From: an uncultured Pygmaiobacter sp.
Lineage (GTDB): Bacteria > Bacillota > Clostridia > Oscillospirales > Ruminococcaceae
DNA length: 64,000 bases
Assembly (NCBI GenBank): GCA_944386485.1
Contig: CALXBG010000046.1
Coordinates: 1-64,000, forward strand
Reading direction: 5' to 3'
The number at the start of each line of letters is the position of its first letter. Position 1 is the stretch's first letter. The translations under genes and the position numbers were made by a program. Positions 9,341 through 17,946 of this stretch are shown here, piece after piece. The notes under the pieces are model-generated. The model saw only the letters and a list, made by a program, of their open reading frames with translations, did no database searches and was not told where the DNA came from.

Positions 9341-9535
9341 ATGTCTGAACTGAAAAGGCGCCTATCTCGGTTTGAAACCCGTGCGGATACCGCTGTGGAA
9401 AGATTCGTATTCCATCACAAGCTGCTGGGTTCCCTGATGATCTTTATCGCCATGCCGCTCGCTATGCTGGCGGCGGTCTGCGCCTGTACGATTTTAGCCG
9501 CCGTTCCATTCGCCCTATTGTTCAGCGCAGTGTAA
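9341..9535 (+). CDS. Small membrane protein of the kdp regulon
   Basis: A 64-aa protein starting behind AAGGAGGAG. A charged N-terminal half (KRRLSRFETRAD) precedes a hydrophobic stretch (about residues 29-62) that could form a helical hairpin (LGSLMIFIAMPLAMLAAV, ACTILAAVPFALLFSAV). It has its own KdpE-type operator and lies between kdpC and kdpD2. The family is not recognised; a role in K+ sensing or pump control is inferred from position only. Confidence 0.65.
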   Translation: MSELKRRLSRFETRADTAVERFVFHHKLLGSLMIFIAMPLAMLAAVCACTILAAVPFALLFSAV

Positions 9536-9567
9536 CAAAGCAATGTCGAAAGCCCTTGTTTTGCCAT

Positions 9568-9631
9568 CTTAATACGATCTTAATACTCGGTGCAATATAT
9601 TAATTCTCTCTTTAGAAAAGATATGGATAAT
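9568..9631 (+). promoter_or_regulatory. kdpD2-kdpE promoter with KdpE-type direct repeat (copy 4)
   Basis: CTTAAT at 9568 and 9579 (11-bp period) with a -10-like GATAAT at 9626, 47 bp downstream. The leader to kdpD2 is about 215 nt and contains no convincing reading frame or known RNA motif. Confidence 0.6.
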
Positions 9632-9853
9632 GGGTAGATGAAACTGGGGACAGGGATTGGATGAAACCGGCAAATCCGAATCCCCGTTTCAGATCCTCAG
9701 ATTCAGATTTCTTTTTATATCTGCGTTTTCGCCGAAGGTTTTCCCGACGGACTTGGCACGCAGCAGAGATAGGGATATAATATGGTTTCAGCAGCGCTGC
9801 ATGGGCAGCTGCATTAAAAGTTCCGCGTCTTCACCTGGAAGGAGGCAACTGCA

Positions 9854-12478
9854 ATGGATCGGGCAAGGCAAAAAGAAGACGGGCAGCGGGGCAAGCTCAC
9901 GGTCTTCACCAGCTATTTTCCCGGTGCGGGAAAAACCTATTCCATGCTGGAGGCGGCACGGCAGGCCCAGCTAAACGGCACGGACGTTGTAATCGGCATT
10001 GTTGCCTGCGGCGCATGGAAGCAGACGCAACTTGCCGCGCAGGCCTTTGAGACCATTCCGTGCCGGAAGGAAACCCAAACCGACAAAGTGCAGTATGAGC
10101 TGGATCTCGACGCTTGCCTCAAGCGGAATCCCCAGCTGATTCTGATTGACGAACTGGCGCACTCCAATGCGGAAACCTCTCGTCACAGAAAGCGATATCA
10201 GGACATTGATGAACTGCTCAAGGCCGGGATTGACGTTTACACGACCTTGAACATCCAGCACATCGAAAGCCTTCAGGATGCGGTCTTTACCATTTTGAAA
10301 ACAAATGAACGCGAGCGTATCCCGGACCATATTTTCGACCATGCCGATCAGGTGAAATTCATCGACATTGAGCCGGGGCTTCTTCAAATGCGCCTAAAGG
10401 AAATCAGCGATGCGGAATATCCTGCTTTACAGCTGAGCGCACTTCGGGAGATCGGGCTGCGCCGCTGCGCCGACCGCGCGGCACTTTATGCACAAAACGC
10501 CGCCTATCGGTCGGAATATCGCACACACGAAAGCATTTTGGTCTGCCTTTCGCCGGCGCCCTCTAATCAGAAGATCATTCGCACCGCCGCTAGGATGGCC
10601 AGCGCGTTCCGCTGCGGGCTAACGGCCCTATTCGTGGAGACGAAGGACTTTCAATGGATGAATCCGACCGACAAGGAACATCTCCGCGCAAACCTTCATC
10701 TGGCGCAGCAGCTGGGCGCTTCCATCGAGACGGTCTACGGCGATGATGTCGCCTACCAGATCGCAGAGTTCTCACGGCTTTCCGGCGTGACCAAAATTGT
10801 TCTGGGCCGCAGCGCAATGCCGCACCGGCTGCTGCTTGGGAAATCCTCACTAACCGAGCGGCTGATTGAACTCGCGCCGGATCTTGACATCCATATCATT
10901 CCCGACAACGGGATCAACAGCCGCTTGCTCGAAAAACACCGGGAACTGGCGCATGTGCCCTCTGTATCCCTTTTCGATCTGGCAAAAAGCTCCTTTGTCC
11001 TGGTTCTTGCCACGCTGGTGGGCATGGTCTTTTACCATCTTGGCTTTACCGAAGCGAATATCGTCACGCTGTATCTTCTGGGCGTCATGCTGATTTCGGT
11101 CTGGACAAAAAGCTCTGTGTGCAGCTTGATCGCATCCGTCGCCGGCGTGCTCACATTCAACTTTTTCTTCACCGCACCCCGATTTTCCCTGCACGCCTAT
11201 GACAGCGGATATCCCGTTACGTTTCTGGTCATGTTTGTCGCGTCGCTCCTCACCGGCTCGCTGGCAAGCAAGCTAAAGTCGCTTGCCAAACGCTCCGCAG
11301 AGGTGGCGTGGCGCACAAAACTTCTCTTTGAAACCAGTCAGAAACTTCAAAAGGCACCCACACAAAAAGAAATCATTTCTATTACGGCCAATCAGCTGCT
11401 GAAAATATTCCGGCGGGATATCATCGCCTACCTCGCGCAGAACGATGTGCTCGGAGAACCGGAGCTCTTCCTCACAGAGGATTGCAGAGACCCCTCTCTT
11501 TATGTATCGGCAAAAGAGCGAGAGGCGGCAAGATGGGTGCTGCTCAACAACAAGCGGGCGGGCGCCGGTACGCAGACGCTGTCCGATTCGCGGTGTACCT
11601 ATCTCTCTGTCCGCACCGGCAATACTGTATACGGGGTTGTCGGCATTGCGGCGTCCGACCGGCCGCTCGATTCCTTTGAGAGCAGCCTTCTTCTCTCCGT
11701 TCTGGGGGAGTGCGCGCTGGCGCTTGAAAATCAAAGAAACCTGGAAGAAAAAGAGGCGGCCGCGGTGCTGGTCAAGAACGAGCAGCTCCGTGCCAATCTT
11801 CTGCGTTCTATTTCTCACGATCTTCGCACACCGCTTACCTCCATTTCCGGCAACGCCAGCAATCTGCTTTCGAATGGAGATCTGTTCGATGCCAAGACAA
11901 AAAAGCAGATGTATACCGATATTTACGATGATGCCATGTGGCTGATCAACCTCGTGGAAAATCTGCTCTCTGTAAGCCGTCTGGAAGGAGGGCGCATGAA
12001 CCTGCACATTTCCACAGAGCTGGTTGACGAGGTGGTTGCGGAAGCATTGCGTCACATCAACCGGAAAAGTGCAGAGTATCATCTGCATGTACAAAGCAGC
12101 GAGGAGTACCTTCTGGCAAAGATCGATGCCAAGCTGATTGTACAGGTTCTAATCAATATTGTGGACAACGCGATCAAGTATACGCCGCCGGGTTCGGAAA
12201 TTGATATCAGCTGGAAGCGCGAAAATGATTTCATCTTCATCTCTGTCGCGGACAATGGTCCCGGTATCCCGGAGCAGGCCAAGCCGCATATTTTTGATAT
12301 GTTCTATACTGTGGCAAGCCGGATTGCCGACAGTCGGCGGAGCATGGGGCTCGGCCTGGCCCTGTGCAAGTCCATCGTTAACGCCCACGGAGGAGAGATC
12401 TGGGTGACAGATCATCTGCCGCATGGATCGATCTTCACATTTTCCGTACCGGTCGGGGAGGTAGAGCTGCATGAATAA
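9854..12478 (+). CDS. kdpD: Sensor histidine kinase KdpD (paralog 2)
   Basis: A second full-length KdpD of 874 aa with the same order: KdpD domain with P-loop GAGKT and DELAHSN, universal-stress-like domain, four membrane segments, GAF-like region, then HisKA with SHDLRTPLTSI (His655), N box IVDNAIKYTP and DNGPGIP. The glycine-rich loop before GAGKT reads TSYFP instead of the usual GYAAG. The start has an AAGGAGG site. It overlaps kdpE by 8 bp, so this paralog is the one translationally coupled to the response regulator. It is clearly diverged from paralog 1 along its whole length. Confidence 0.95.
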   Translation: MDRARQKEDGQRGKLTVFTSYFPGAGKTYSMLEAARQAQLNGTDVVIGIVACGAWKQTQLAAQAFETIPCRKETQTDKVQYELDLDACLKRNPQLILIDELAHSNAETSRHRKRYQDIDELLKAGIDVYTTLNIQHIESLQDAVFTILKTNERERIPDHIFDHADQVKFIDIEPGLLQMRLKEISDAEYPALQLSALREIGLRRCADRAALYAQNAAYRSEYRTHESILVCLSPAPSNQKIIRTAARMASAFRCGLTALFVETKDFQWMNPTDKEHLRANLHLAQQLGASIETVYGDDVAYQIAEFSRLSGVTKIVLGRSAMPHRLLLGKSSLTERLIELAPDLDIHIIPDNGINSRLLEKHRELAHVPSVSLFDLAKSSFVLVLATLVGMVFYHLGFTEANIVTLYLLGVMLISVWTKSSVCSLIASVAGVLTFNFFFTAPRFSLHAYDSGYPVTFLVMFVASLLTGSLASKLKSLAKRSAEVAWRTKLLFETSQKLQKAPTQKEIISITANQLLKIFRRDIIAYLAQNDVLGEPELFLTEDCRDPSLYVSAKEREAARWVLLNNKRAGAGTQTLSDSRCTYLSVRTGNTVYGVVGIAASDRPLDSFESSLLLSVLGECALALENQRNLEEKEAAAVLVKNEQLRANLLRSISHDLRTPLTSISGNASNLLSNGDLFDAKTKKQMYTDIYDDAMWLINLVENLLSVSRLEGGRMNLHISTELVDEVVAEALRHINRKSAEYHLHVQSSEEYLLAKIDAKLIVQVLINIVDNAIKYTPPGSEIDISWKRENDFIFISVADNGPGIPEQAKPHIFDMFYTVASRIADSRRSMGLGLALCKSIVNAHGGEIWVTDHLPHGSIFTFSVPVGEVELHE

Positions 12479-13172
12479 ACCTTTGATTCTGGTGGTTGAG
12501 GATGATACGCCCGTCCGCAATCTGATCACCACAACGCTGAAAGCGCATGATTACCGTTTCATCACGGCGGTCAACGGGGAATCGGCCGTTTTGGAGGCAT
12601 CCTCGCACAACCCGGAGATCATCCTGCTGGATCTGGGGCTTCCGGACATGGACGGCATTGAGGTCATCCGCAAGGTGCGGTCATGGTCCAATCTACCGAT
12701 TATCGTGATCAGTGCGCGGAGTGAAGATAGCTGCAAAATTGATGCGCTGGACGCCGGCGCGGATGATTACCTCACCAAGCCGTTCTCGGTGGAAGAGCTG
12801 CTTGCCCGGCTTCGGGTCACGCAGCGGCGTCTGGCTGCGTTGCAGATCGGCACGATGAATACGGAAGCCGTGTTTACCAACGGAAAGCTGAAAGTGGACT
12901 ATGCCGCCGGATGTGCATTTCTCGATGGACAAGAACTTCATCTGACCCCTAGTGAATACAAGCTGTTGTGCCTGCTGTGTAAAAACGTGGGAAAGGTGCT
13001 GACGCATACCTTCATCACCCAACAGATCTGGGGCAGAAGCTGGGACAATGATGTGGCTTCGCTGCGCGTGTTTATGGCGACGCTGCGCAAGAAGCTGGAA
13101 AAGGATCCGGATTCACCGCAATATATCCAGACGCATATCGGTGTCGGATACCGCATGTTGCGGGTGGAATAA
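12471..13172 (+). CDS. kdpE: Response regulator KdpE
   Basis: A 233-aa OmpR-family regulator. The receiver domain has the acidic pair EDD, the phospho-acceptor in LLDLGLPDMDG (Asp54) and the conserved Lys in YLTKPF. The C-terminal winged helix includes LTPSEYKLLCLL and the closing VGVGYRM. It probably binds the four CTTAAT direct repeats in this block and receives phosphate from one or both KdpDs. It is the only response regulator in the window. Confidence 0.96.
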   Translation: MNKPLILVVEDDTPVRNLITTTLKAHDYRFITAVNGESAVLEASSHNPEIILLDLGLPDMDGIEVIRKVRSWSNLPIIVISARSEDSCKIDALDAGADDYLTKPFSVEELLARLRVTQRRLAALQIGTMNTEAVFTNGKLKVDYAAGCAFLDGQELHLTPSEYKLLCLLCKNVGKVLTHTFITQQIWGRSWDNDVASLRVFMATLRKKLEKDPDSPQYIQTHIGVGYRMLRVE

Positions 13173-13212
13173 TGGAAGCTTGGATCTTTCTTATTTCTCT
13201 TCGTTCTTTGCC

Positions 13213-13250
13213 CGGTGCAGGTCGATTGGCCTGCACCGCTTTTCTTTTTT
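13213..13250 (+). terminator. Terminator after kdpE
   Basis: CGGTGCAGG and CCTGCACCG arms around TCGATTGG are followed by a T-rich stretch (CTTTTCTTTTTT). Confidence 0.85.
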
Positions 13251-13351
13251 GAGAGATCCGCTCAAACCGGCTCTTTTCTCCTTTCGGTTTTGCCCCTCTT
13301 TTTCCCGGTGGCTCGCCGCGGACGGCATGCGGCGCTTTTCGCGCGCAAAAC

Positions 13352-13389
13352 AATACCCCCCGATGCAGCTTTCTGCATCAGGGGGTATT
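13352..13389 (-). terminator. Terminator of sugar cluster 1
   Basis: AATACCCCC-GATGCAG and CTGCATC-GGGGGTATT form a long stem. On the minus strand it is followed by GTTTT. It ends the minus-strand operon whose last gene is the alcohol dehydrogenase. Confidence 0.8.
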
Positions 13390-13452
13390 TCATTCGTGAT
13401 CAAATGACCGGCGGGACCGTTTTCTTTCTCAGCCGCCGGGGACCGCCGCAGC

Positions 13453-14601
13453 TCAGATCAGGCTGCGGAAAAGCGTCTCGATCTCTTCGACGCTGGTATC
13501 CCGCGGGTTGCCCGGCCGGCAGGCGTCCGCATAGGCGCTCTCGGAGAGGAACCGCAGATCCGCCGGGTCGACAATCTCCTTGAGATCTGCCGGGATGCCG
13601 ACGTCCGCGGAGAGTTTGCGTACAGCCTCCACCGCTGCGGCGCGGTATTCCTCGACGCTCATCTGGTCGGTGCCCTCAACGCCCATCGCCTTGGCGATGT
13701 CGCGGTACTTTTCGCCGGTGTACGCGGCGTTGTACTCCATCACGGTCGGCAGCAGGATGGCGTTCGCGACCCCGTGCGGGGTGTCATAGACCGCGCCCAG
13801 GCTGTGCGCCATGCTGTGCACGATGCCAAGGCCGACATTGGAAAAGCCCATGCCCGCCACATACTGGGCAAGCGCCATACCCTCGCGCCCCTCGGTGGTG
13901 TTCGCCACCGCGCCCCGCAGGTGCTGCGCGATCAGCTCGATGGCCTTGAGGTGGAACATGTCGGTCATCTCCCAGGCGCCCTTGGTGATGTAGCCCTCGA
14001 TCGCATGGGTCAGCGCATCCATACCGGTGGCGGCGGTCAGCCCCTTGGGCATCGAGGCCATCATCTCGGGGTCGATCACCGCGACCTCCGGAATGTCGTT
14101 GGTATCCACGCAGACGAACTTGCGCCGGTTCTGGGTATCGGTGATCACATAGTTGATGGTGACCTCGGCCGCCGTGCCCGCCGTGGTCGGCACCGCAATG
14201 GTGAACACCGCGTGCTTTGTGGTCGGCGCCTCTCCCTCAAGGCTGCGGACGTCCCCAAATTCGGGATTGTTCGCGATGATTCCCACCGCCTTTGCGGTGT
14301 CCATCGAGGAGCCGCCGCCAATCGCGACGATGCAGTCGGCGCCGGAGTCGAGGAATACCTGAACGCCGCTCTGCACGTTCTCGATGGTCGGGTTCGCCTT
14401 GATCTCGCTGAACAGCGTATAGGGGAAATCAGCGCCGTCCAGCAGGTCGGTCACCTTGGATGTGACCTTGAAGCGGATGAGATCCGGGTCCGAGCAGACG
14501 AACGCCTTTTTGTACCCTCTGCGCTTGAGCTCTGCGGGGATCTGCGCGATCGCACCTTTTCCATGATAGGAAATTGTATTCAGAACAATTCTGTTTGCCA
14601 T
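13453..14601 (-). CDS. fucO: Iron-containing alcohol dehydrogenase, lactaldehyde reductase (FucO) type
   Basis: A 382-aa group III alcohol dehydrogenase closely resembling FucO (FADVRSLEG-like FGDVRSLEG, PTTAGTAAEVTINYVI, RRKFVCVD, HAIEGYITKGAW, GMGFSNVGLGIVHSMAH). The GGGS cofactor loop and the Fe ligands (Asp and His in GMDALTHAIEG, His in HSMAHS, His in TPHG) are present. FucO reduces small aldehydes such as lactaldehyde or glycolaldehyde with NADH. The start at 14601 follows AAGAAGGA. It is the last gene of the cluster, so reduction of an aldehyde released upstream is likely; relatives also act on formaldehyde/methanol. Confidence 0.88.
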   Translation of the reverse strand: MANRIVLNTISYHGKGAIAQIPAELKRRGYKKAFVCSDPDLIRFKVTSKVTDLLDGADFPYTLFSEIKANPTIENVQSGVQVFLDSGADCIVAIGGGSSMDTAKAVGIIANNPEFGDVRSLEGEAPTTKHAVFTIAVPTTAGTAAEVTINYVITDTQNRRKFVCVDTNDIPEVAVIDPEMMASMPKGLTAATGMDALTHAIEGYITKGAWEMTDMFHLKAIELIAQHLRGAVANTTEGREGMALAQYVAGMGFSNVGLGIVHSMAHSLGAVYDTPHGVANAILLPTVMEYNAAYTGEKYRDIAKAMGVEGTDQMSVEEYRAAAVEAVRKLSADVGIPADLKEIVDPADLRFLSESAYADACRPGNPRDTSVEEIETLFRSLI

Positions 14602-14647
14602 ACCCAGTCCTTCTTTCTTTTTTTGCATTTTCTGCATTTTTTGCCGG

Positions 14648-15277
14648 TCAGCCGTCCGCGAAGGCGTCGGCAAGGGCCGCAAACAGCAGCTTTGCCGCCT
14701 CCGCCCCGCCGTCGGTGACCCCGATCAGCTTGTCACCGTAATAGGCCGCGCGGCCGTGAACGGGCAGCATCTCCCTGGTCGCCTCACAGCCTGTTTCGGC
14801 GGCCCGCTTTACCTGTTGCAGCGCTTTTGCCCGATCCAGCCCGGCTTCTACCGCCCGGGAAAATGCCTCGGAGGCCGGCACCAGTACATCCACGACCGTC
14901 TTCTCCCCCGGCTTGGTGCCGGTCTTGTCGCAGATCGCCTTTACTCCGGCCGCAACCGCGTCGGCCGATTCCGCCAGCGTGCTGCACTCTTTTCCCTTGA
15001 GCGACTTTGCCATTCCCATGATGCCGATGGAAAAGATGGTGCCCAGCGAGGAGGGCGCCGCCTCGTTGAAGGTCTTGGACGCCGCAAGCAGCAGCCGGCC
15101 CAGATCCGTCGCGTCCGAATCGGCTATCGCCTTTTCGGCGGCGGCAAACCCCTGGTCCATCGAGATCCCGAGGTCTCCGTCCCCGTTGCGCGCGTCCAGC
15201 TCGATCAGATAATCCCGCTTTTGCTCCATCATCCGGTGGATGCCGCCAAAGGCAAGGAGCAGCTGTGTCTTATTCAT
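14648..15277 (-). CDS. dhaL: Dihydroxyacetone kinase-like subunit DhaL
   Basis: A 209-aa nucleotide-binding subunit. The Asp cluster that holds Mg-nucleotide is present in NGDGDLG, and the helical bundle contains FNEAAPSSLGTIF and the late GRAAYYGDKLIG. It overlaps the dhaK stop by 4 bp. DhaL transfers phosphate to the substrate bound on DhaK. No DhaM (PTS donor) gene is in the cluster, so it may use ATP directly or a distant DhaM. Confidence 0.88.
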   Translation of the reverse strand: MNKTQLLLAFGGIHRMMEQKRDYLIELDARNGDGDLGISMDQGFAAAEKAIADSDATDLGRLLLAASKTFNEAAPSSLGTIFSIGIMGMAKSLKGKECSTLAESADAVAAGVKAICDKTGTKPGEKTVVDVLVPASEAFSRAVEAGLDRAKALQQVKRAAETGCEATREMLPVHGRAAYYGDKLIGVTDGGAEAAKLLFAALADAFADG

Positions 15278-16293
15278 ACGATCTCCCCTTTGTTCAGATT
15301 CGTATAAAAGGGCGTCTGCGCCGGGGCCTGCAGCAGCTCTTTCAGCTCCGGGTCAAGCTTGAACAGGGTCAGGGAGAGGCCCGACATCTCCATCGAGGTC
15401 GCGTACTCGCCCAGATGCGGCATATAGATCTTCACGCCCAGCGCGCTCAGCCGCTCGTGTACCCGCGCGTAGAAAATCAGCTGTTCCTCCAGCGGGGTGG
15501 CGCCAAGGCCGTTCACCATGACCGAGACCTCGTCCCCCTCGGTCAGCGGCAGATCGTCCAGGATCCGGTCGAGCAGAACGTCGGCGGTCTGGTCCGCCCG
15601 CATCATCTTGCGGACCTCGATGCCCGGCTCCCCGTGGATTCCCATGCCGATCTCGATCTCGTCCTCGCCGATCTCGAAGGTCGGCTTGCCGACCTCGGGC
15701 AGGATGCAGGGAGAGGTGGCGACCCCCATGCTGCGGATATTCGCCAGCGCACGGCGGGTGACCTGGCAGACCTGCTCCAGCGACCAGAGCCGGTCCGCCG
15801 CCGCACCGGCGATCTTATAGGCATAGACCAGCCCCGCGACGCCGCGCCGGCGCTCGCTGCTCTCCTTTGGCGCCGAGGCCACATCGTCCGAAACCAGAAT
15901 CATCTCGGTCTTGATGTCGTCGAACTCGACCTCCTCGCAGGCCATCTCAAAGTTGAGCTTGTCTCCGCCGTAGTTCCCGAACAGGCAGAGCACCCCGTTA
16001 CCCCGGTCGCAGGCCCGGATCATCTGGGCCATCTTGCTCGAGGCCGGGGAGGCAAAGACATTGCCCACCGCGCAGCCGTCCAGCATGCCCTTTCCGACAT
16101 AGCCCAGAAACATCGGCAGATGCCCGCTGCCGCCCGCCGTGACGATGCCGACCTTTTTGTCCGCCGTGGGATAGCCGGACAACAGGATCCGGGGATCTCC
16201 ATCAAGCAGCTGCAGCCTGTCGCCATAGGCCGCGATGATGCCGCGGACGGTATCGTCCACAAAGTTTTTTGGCTCGTTAATCAATTTTTTCAT
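15274..16293 (-). CDS. dhaK: Dihydroxyacetone kinase-like subunit DhaK (divergent substrate loop)
   Basis: A 339-aa substrate-binding subunit. The His that covalently holds the ketose is kept in MGIHGEPGIE, and the GSGH and NYGGDKLNF motifs are present. However, the usual GSGHEPAHAG reads GSGHLPMFLG, which changes the substrate pocket. The true substrate may therefore be a related ketose or aldose (glyceraldehyde, erythrulose or another C3/C4 sugar) rather than dihydroxyacetone. The start at 16293 gives the best spacing from AAGGAG. Confidence 0.85.
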   Translation of the reverse strand: MKKLINEPKNFVDDTVRGIIAAYGDRLQLLDGDPRILLSGYPTADKKVGIVTAGGSGHLPMFLGYVGKGMLDGCAVGNVFASPASSKMAQMIRACDRGNGVLCLFGNYGGDKLNFEMACEEVEFDDIKTEMILVSDDVASAPKESSERRRGVAGLVYAYKIAGAAADRLWSLEQVCQVTRRALANIRSMGVATSPCILPEVGKPTFEIGEDEIEIGMGIHGEPGIEVRKMMRADQTADVLLDRILDDLPLTEGDEVSVMVNGLGATPLEEQLIFYARVHERLSALGVKIYMPHLGEYATSMEMSGLSLTLFKLDPELKELLQAPAQTPFYTNLNKGEIV

Positions 16294-16326
16294 CGTCATG
16301 CTCCTTAAAACACCTTATGATACGGC

Positions 16327-16365
16327 GGAAAGGGCAGGATTGGCTCTGCCGGTCCTACCCTTTCC
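16327..16365 (-). other. Intercistronic stem-loop between ROK kinase and dhaK
   Basis: GGAAAGGGCAGGA pairs with TCCTACCCTTTCC. No T-run follows on the minus strand, so it is more likely an mRNA-processing or stability element than a terminator. Confidence 0.5.
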
Positions 16366-16396
16366 ATCGCGCTTGCCTGTCTGGGCCGGTTTTGGA

Positions 16397-17353
16397 TCAC
16401 AGCGCCTCACTAGCGAGAACACAGGCGCCGTAGGCGCCGGCACGGACATTCAGCTGCGCCGGCACGATCGGACAAAACTGGCCCGGATCGATCAGATGTT
16501 TGCGTACCTCGCCCTCCAGCGGCGAGAACAGCACCTCTCCCGCCTGCGAGAGCCCGCCGCCCAGCACAATGAGGTCGGGCGCGAGGATCTTCATCACGTT
16601 GGCGATGCCGACGGCGAGGTAGCGAAGAAACTGTGAGAAGGTCTCCTGCGCGAGGGGATCGCCCTGTTGCAGGCATTGAAAGAGCTGCCGGTTGTCGTAG
16701 CGGCCCGCGGCGGCAATCTCCCGGTGCAAAAGCGAATCCGGAAAGTCGGCAAGCCGCTGTGCGACATACCGCTCGAGCGCCGTGCCGGAGCAGTAGGCCT
16801 CCCAATGGCCCGGCCGCCCGCACAGGCAGGTGCGCCCGCCGTCGGCGACGATGGTCATATGGCCCAGCTCGGCCCCGTGGTTGGAGGTGCCGCCGTACAG
16901 CCGCCCGCGCAGGATGATGCCGCTGCCGATCCCGGTGCCCAGGGTCAGGAGGACCATATTGTCGATCTCGCGGCGGAAGGTGAAATGGTACTCGCCGAGG
17001 GCGTTGAGGTTGGCGTCGTTTTCAATCCGGCAGGGGACGTGAAAATATTCTCCCAGCTTTTCGCAGGGGTTCATATCGTCCCATTGCAGGATAGAAAGGT
17101 AGACCGTTTTTTGTCGGGCGGTGTCGACGGTGCCGGGAAGACCCATGCCGATGGCGGCGATCTCGTCCGGGCTGACGCCGTTTTCCGACGCCAGCTTTTC
17201 GATCTGCCGGATCATCTGCTGCGAGATCCGATCATACCCGTCCTCCACCCTGGTGGGAAAGGAGGTAAAGGCGACCGGCTCCAGCGCGCGGGTCATCAGC
17301 GCCAGCTTGATGTTGGTGCCCCCCACATCAACGCCTACGAGGTACTTTCCCAT
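16397..17353 (-). CDS. ROK-family sugar kinase
   Basis: A 318-aa ROK kinase. The N-terminal ATP loop is GVDVGGTNIKLALM, the catalytic region is ENDANLNALGEY, the second phosphate loop is TLGTGIGSGII and the zinc/ROK signature is CLCGRPGHWEAY. ROK kinases phosphorylate glucose, allose, N-acetylhexosamines and similar sugars at the 6-position. The start at 17353 follows AGGGGG and drops an extension of six residues. The position before PHI, HPS and the cupin isomerase suggests that it makes the hexose-6-phosphate that enters the pathway. Confidence 0.85.
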   Translation of the reverse strand: MGKYLVGVDVGGTNIKLALMTRALEPVAFTSFPTRVEDGYDRISQQMIRQIEKLASENGVSPDEIAAIGMGLPGTVDTARQKTVYLSILQWDDMNPCEKLGEYFHVPCRIENDANLNALGEYHFTFRREIDNMVLLTLGTGIGSGIILRGRLYGGTSNHGAELGHMTIVADGGRTCLCGRPGHWEAYCSGTALERYVAQRLADFPDSLLHREIAAAGRYDNRQLFQCLQQGDPLAQETFSQFLRYLAVGIANVMKILAPDLIVLGGGLSQAGEVLFSPLEGEVRKHLIDPGQFCPIVPAQLNVRAGAYGACVLASEAL

Positions 17354-17367
17354 TCTTCGGCCCCCTG

Positions 17368-17928
17368 TCACTCCAAATTCGCGTGCCGTACAAAATAGGT
17401 CTCGGTGGAAACGCCCTGGCGTTTTCCGAGTTCGAGAATCATCGTGTCGCCCAGCACCAGCATGCTCTGCTCGAACATGGTGCCGCCCGGCAGAATGGGC
17501 TTGACCATCGCGGGGTCCTCCACCTTATCGGTATAGGCGGGGATCCGCACCGTCAGGTCTGCGAGCGAGGCGAGGGTCGACTGCTCGCGGATGGTGATCA
17601 GAGCCACCTTGCCGCCCAGCTTTTTGGCCTTGCTTGCGACGTTGATCATCCCGGCCGTCTCACCCGAGCCCGAGCCGACGATCAGCAGATCCTTGTCGGT
17701 AAAGGCGGGGGTGGTGGTATCGCCGACGATGTAAACCTCAAAATTGACATGCATAAACCGCATTGCAACGCAGCGCAGCGCCAGCAGCGACCGGCCCGCG
17801 CCGGCAAAGTAGATCCTTTGGGCGGACATCACCGCATCCACCAGCGCCTGCACCTGCGCCTCGTCGATCTTTTCCAGAGTGGCGGAAAGCTCCATCGCGG
17901 CCTTTGCCGCAGTCTTTGTGATTTCCAT
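17368..17928 (-). CDS. hxlB: 6-phospho-3-hexuloisomerase (PHI), cluster 1
   Basis: A 186-aa SIS-domain protein with the PHI hallmarks GAGRS, VGDTTTPA, GSGSGETAGM and the C-terminal RHANLE. PHI interconverts fructose-6-phosphate and D-arabino-3-hexulose-6-phosphate. It lies 18 bp after the HPS gene (AGGAGG site) and just before the ROK kinase. All family motifs are intact, in contrast to the second copy at 40865. Confidence 0.88.
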   Translation of the reverse strand: MEITKTAAKAAMELSATLEKIDEAQVQALVDAVMSAQRIYFAGAGRSLLALRCVAMRFMHVNFEVYIVGDTTTPAFTDKDLLIVGSGSGETAGMINVASKAKKLGGKVALITIREQSTLASLADLTVRIPAYTDKVEDPAMVKPILPGGTMFEQSMLVLGDTMILELGKRQGVSTETYFVRHANLE

Positions 17929-17946
17929 TGCTGCCTCCTGCGCGTC

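Noticed and set aside
13774..14718. Long plus-strand reading frame opposite the alcohol dehydrogenase
   Set aside because: It is a shadow of a GC-rich minus-strand gene; the composition is Arg/His/Gly-biased and no domain is recognisable. The same applies to many long antisense frames in the GC-rich clusters.
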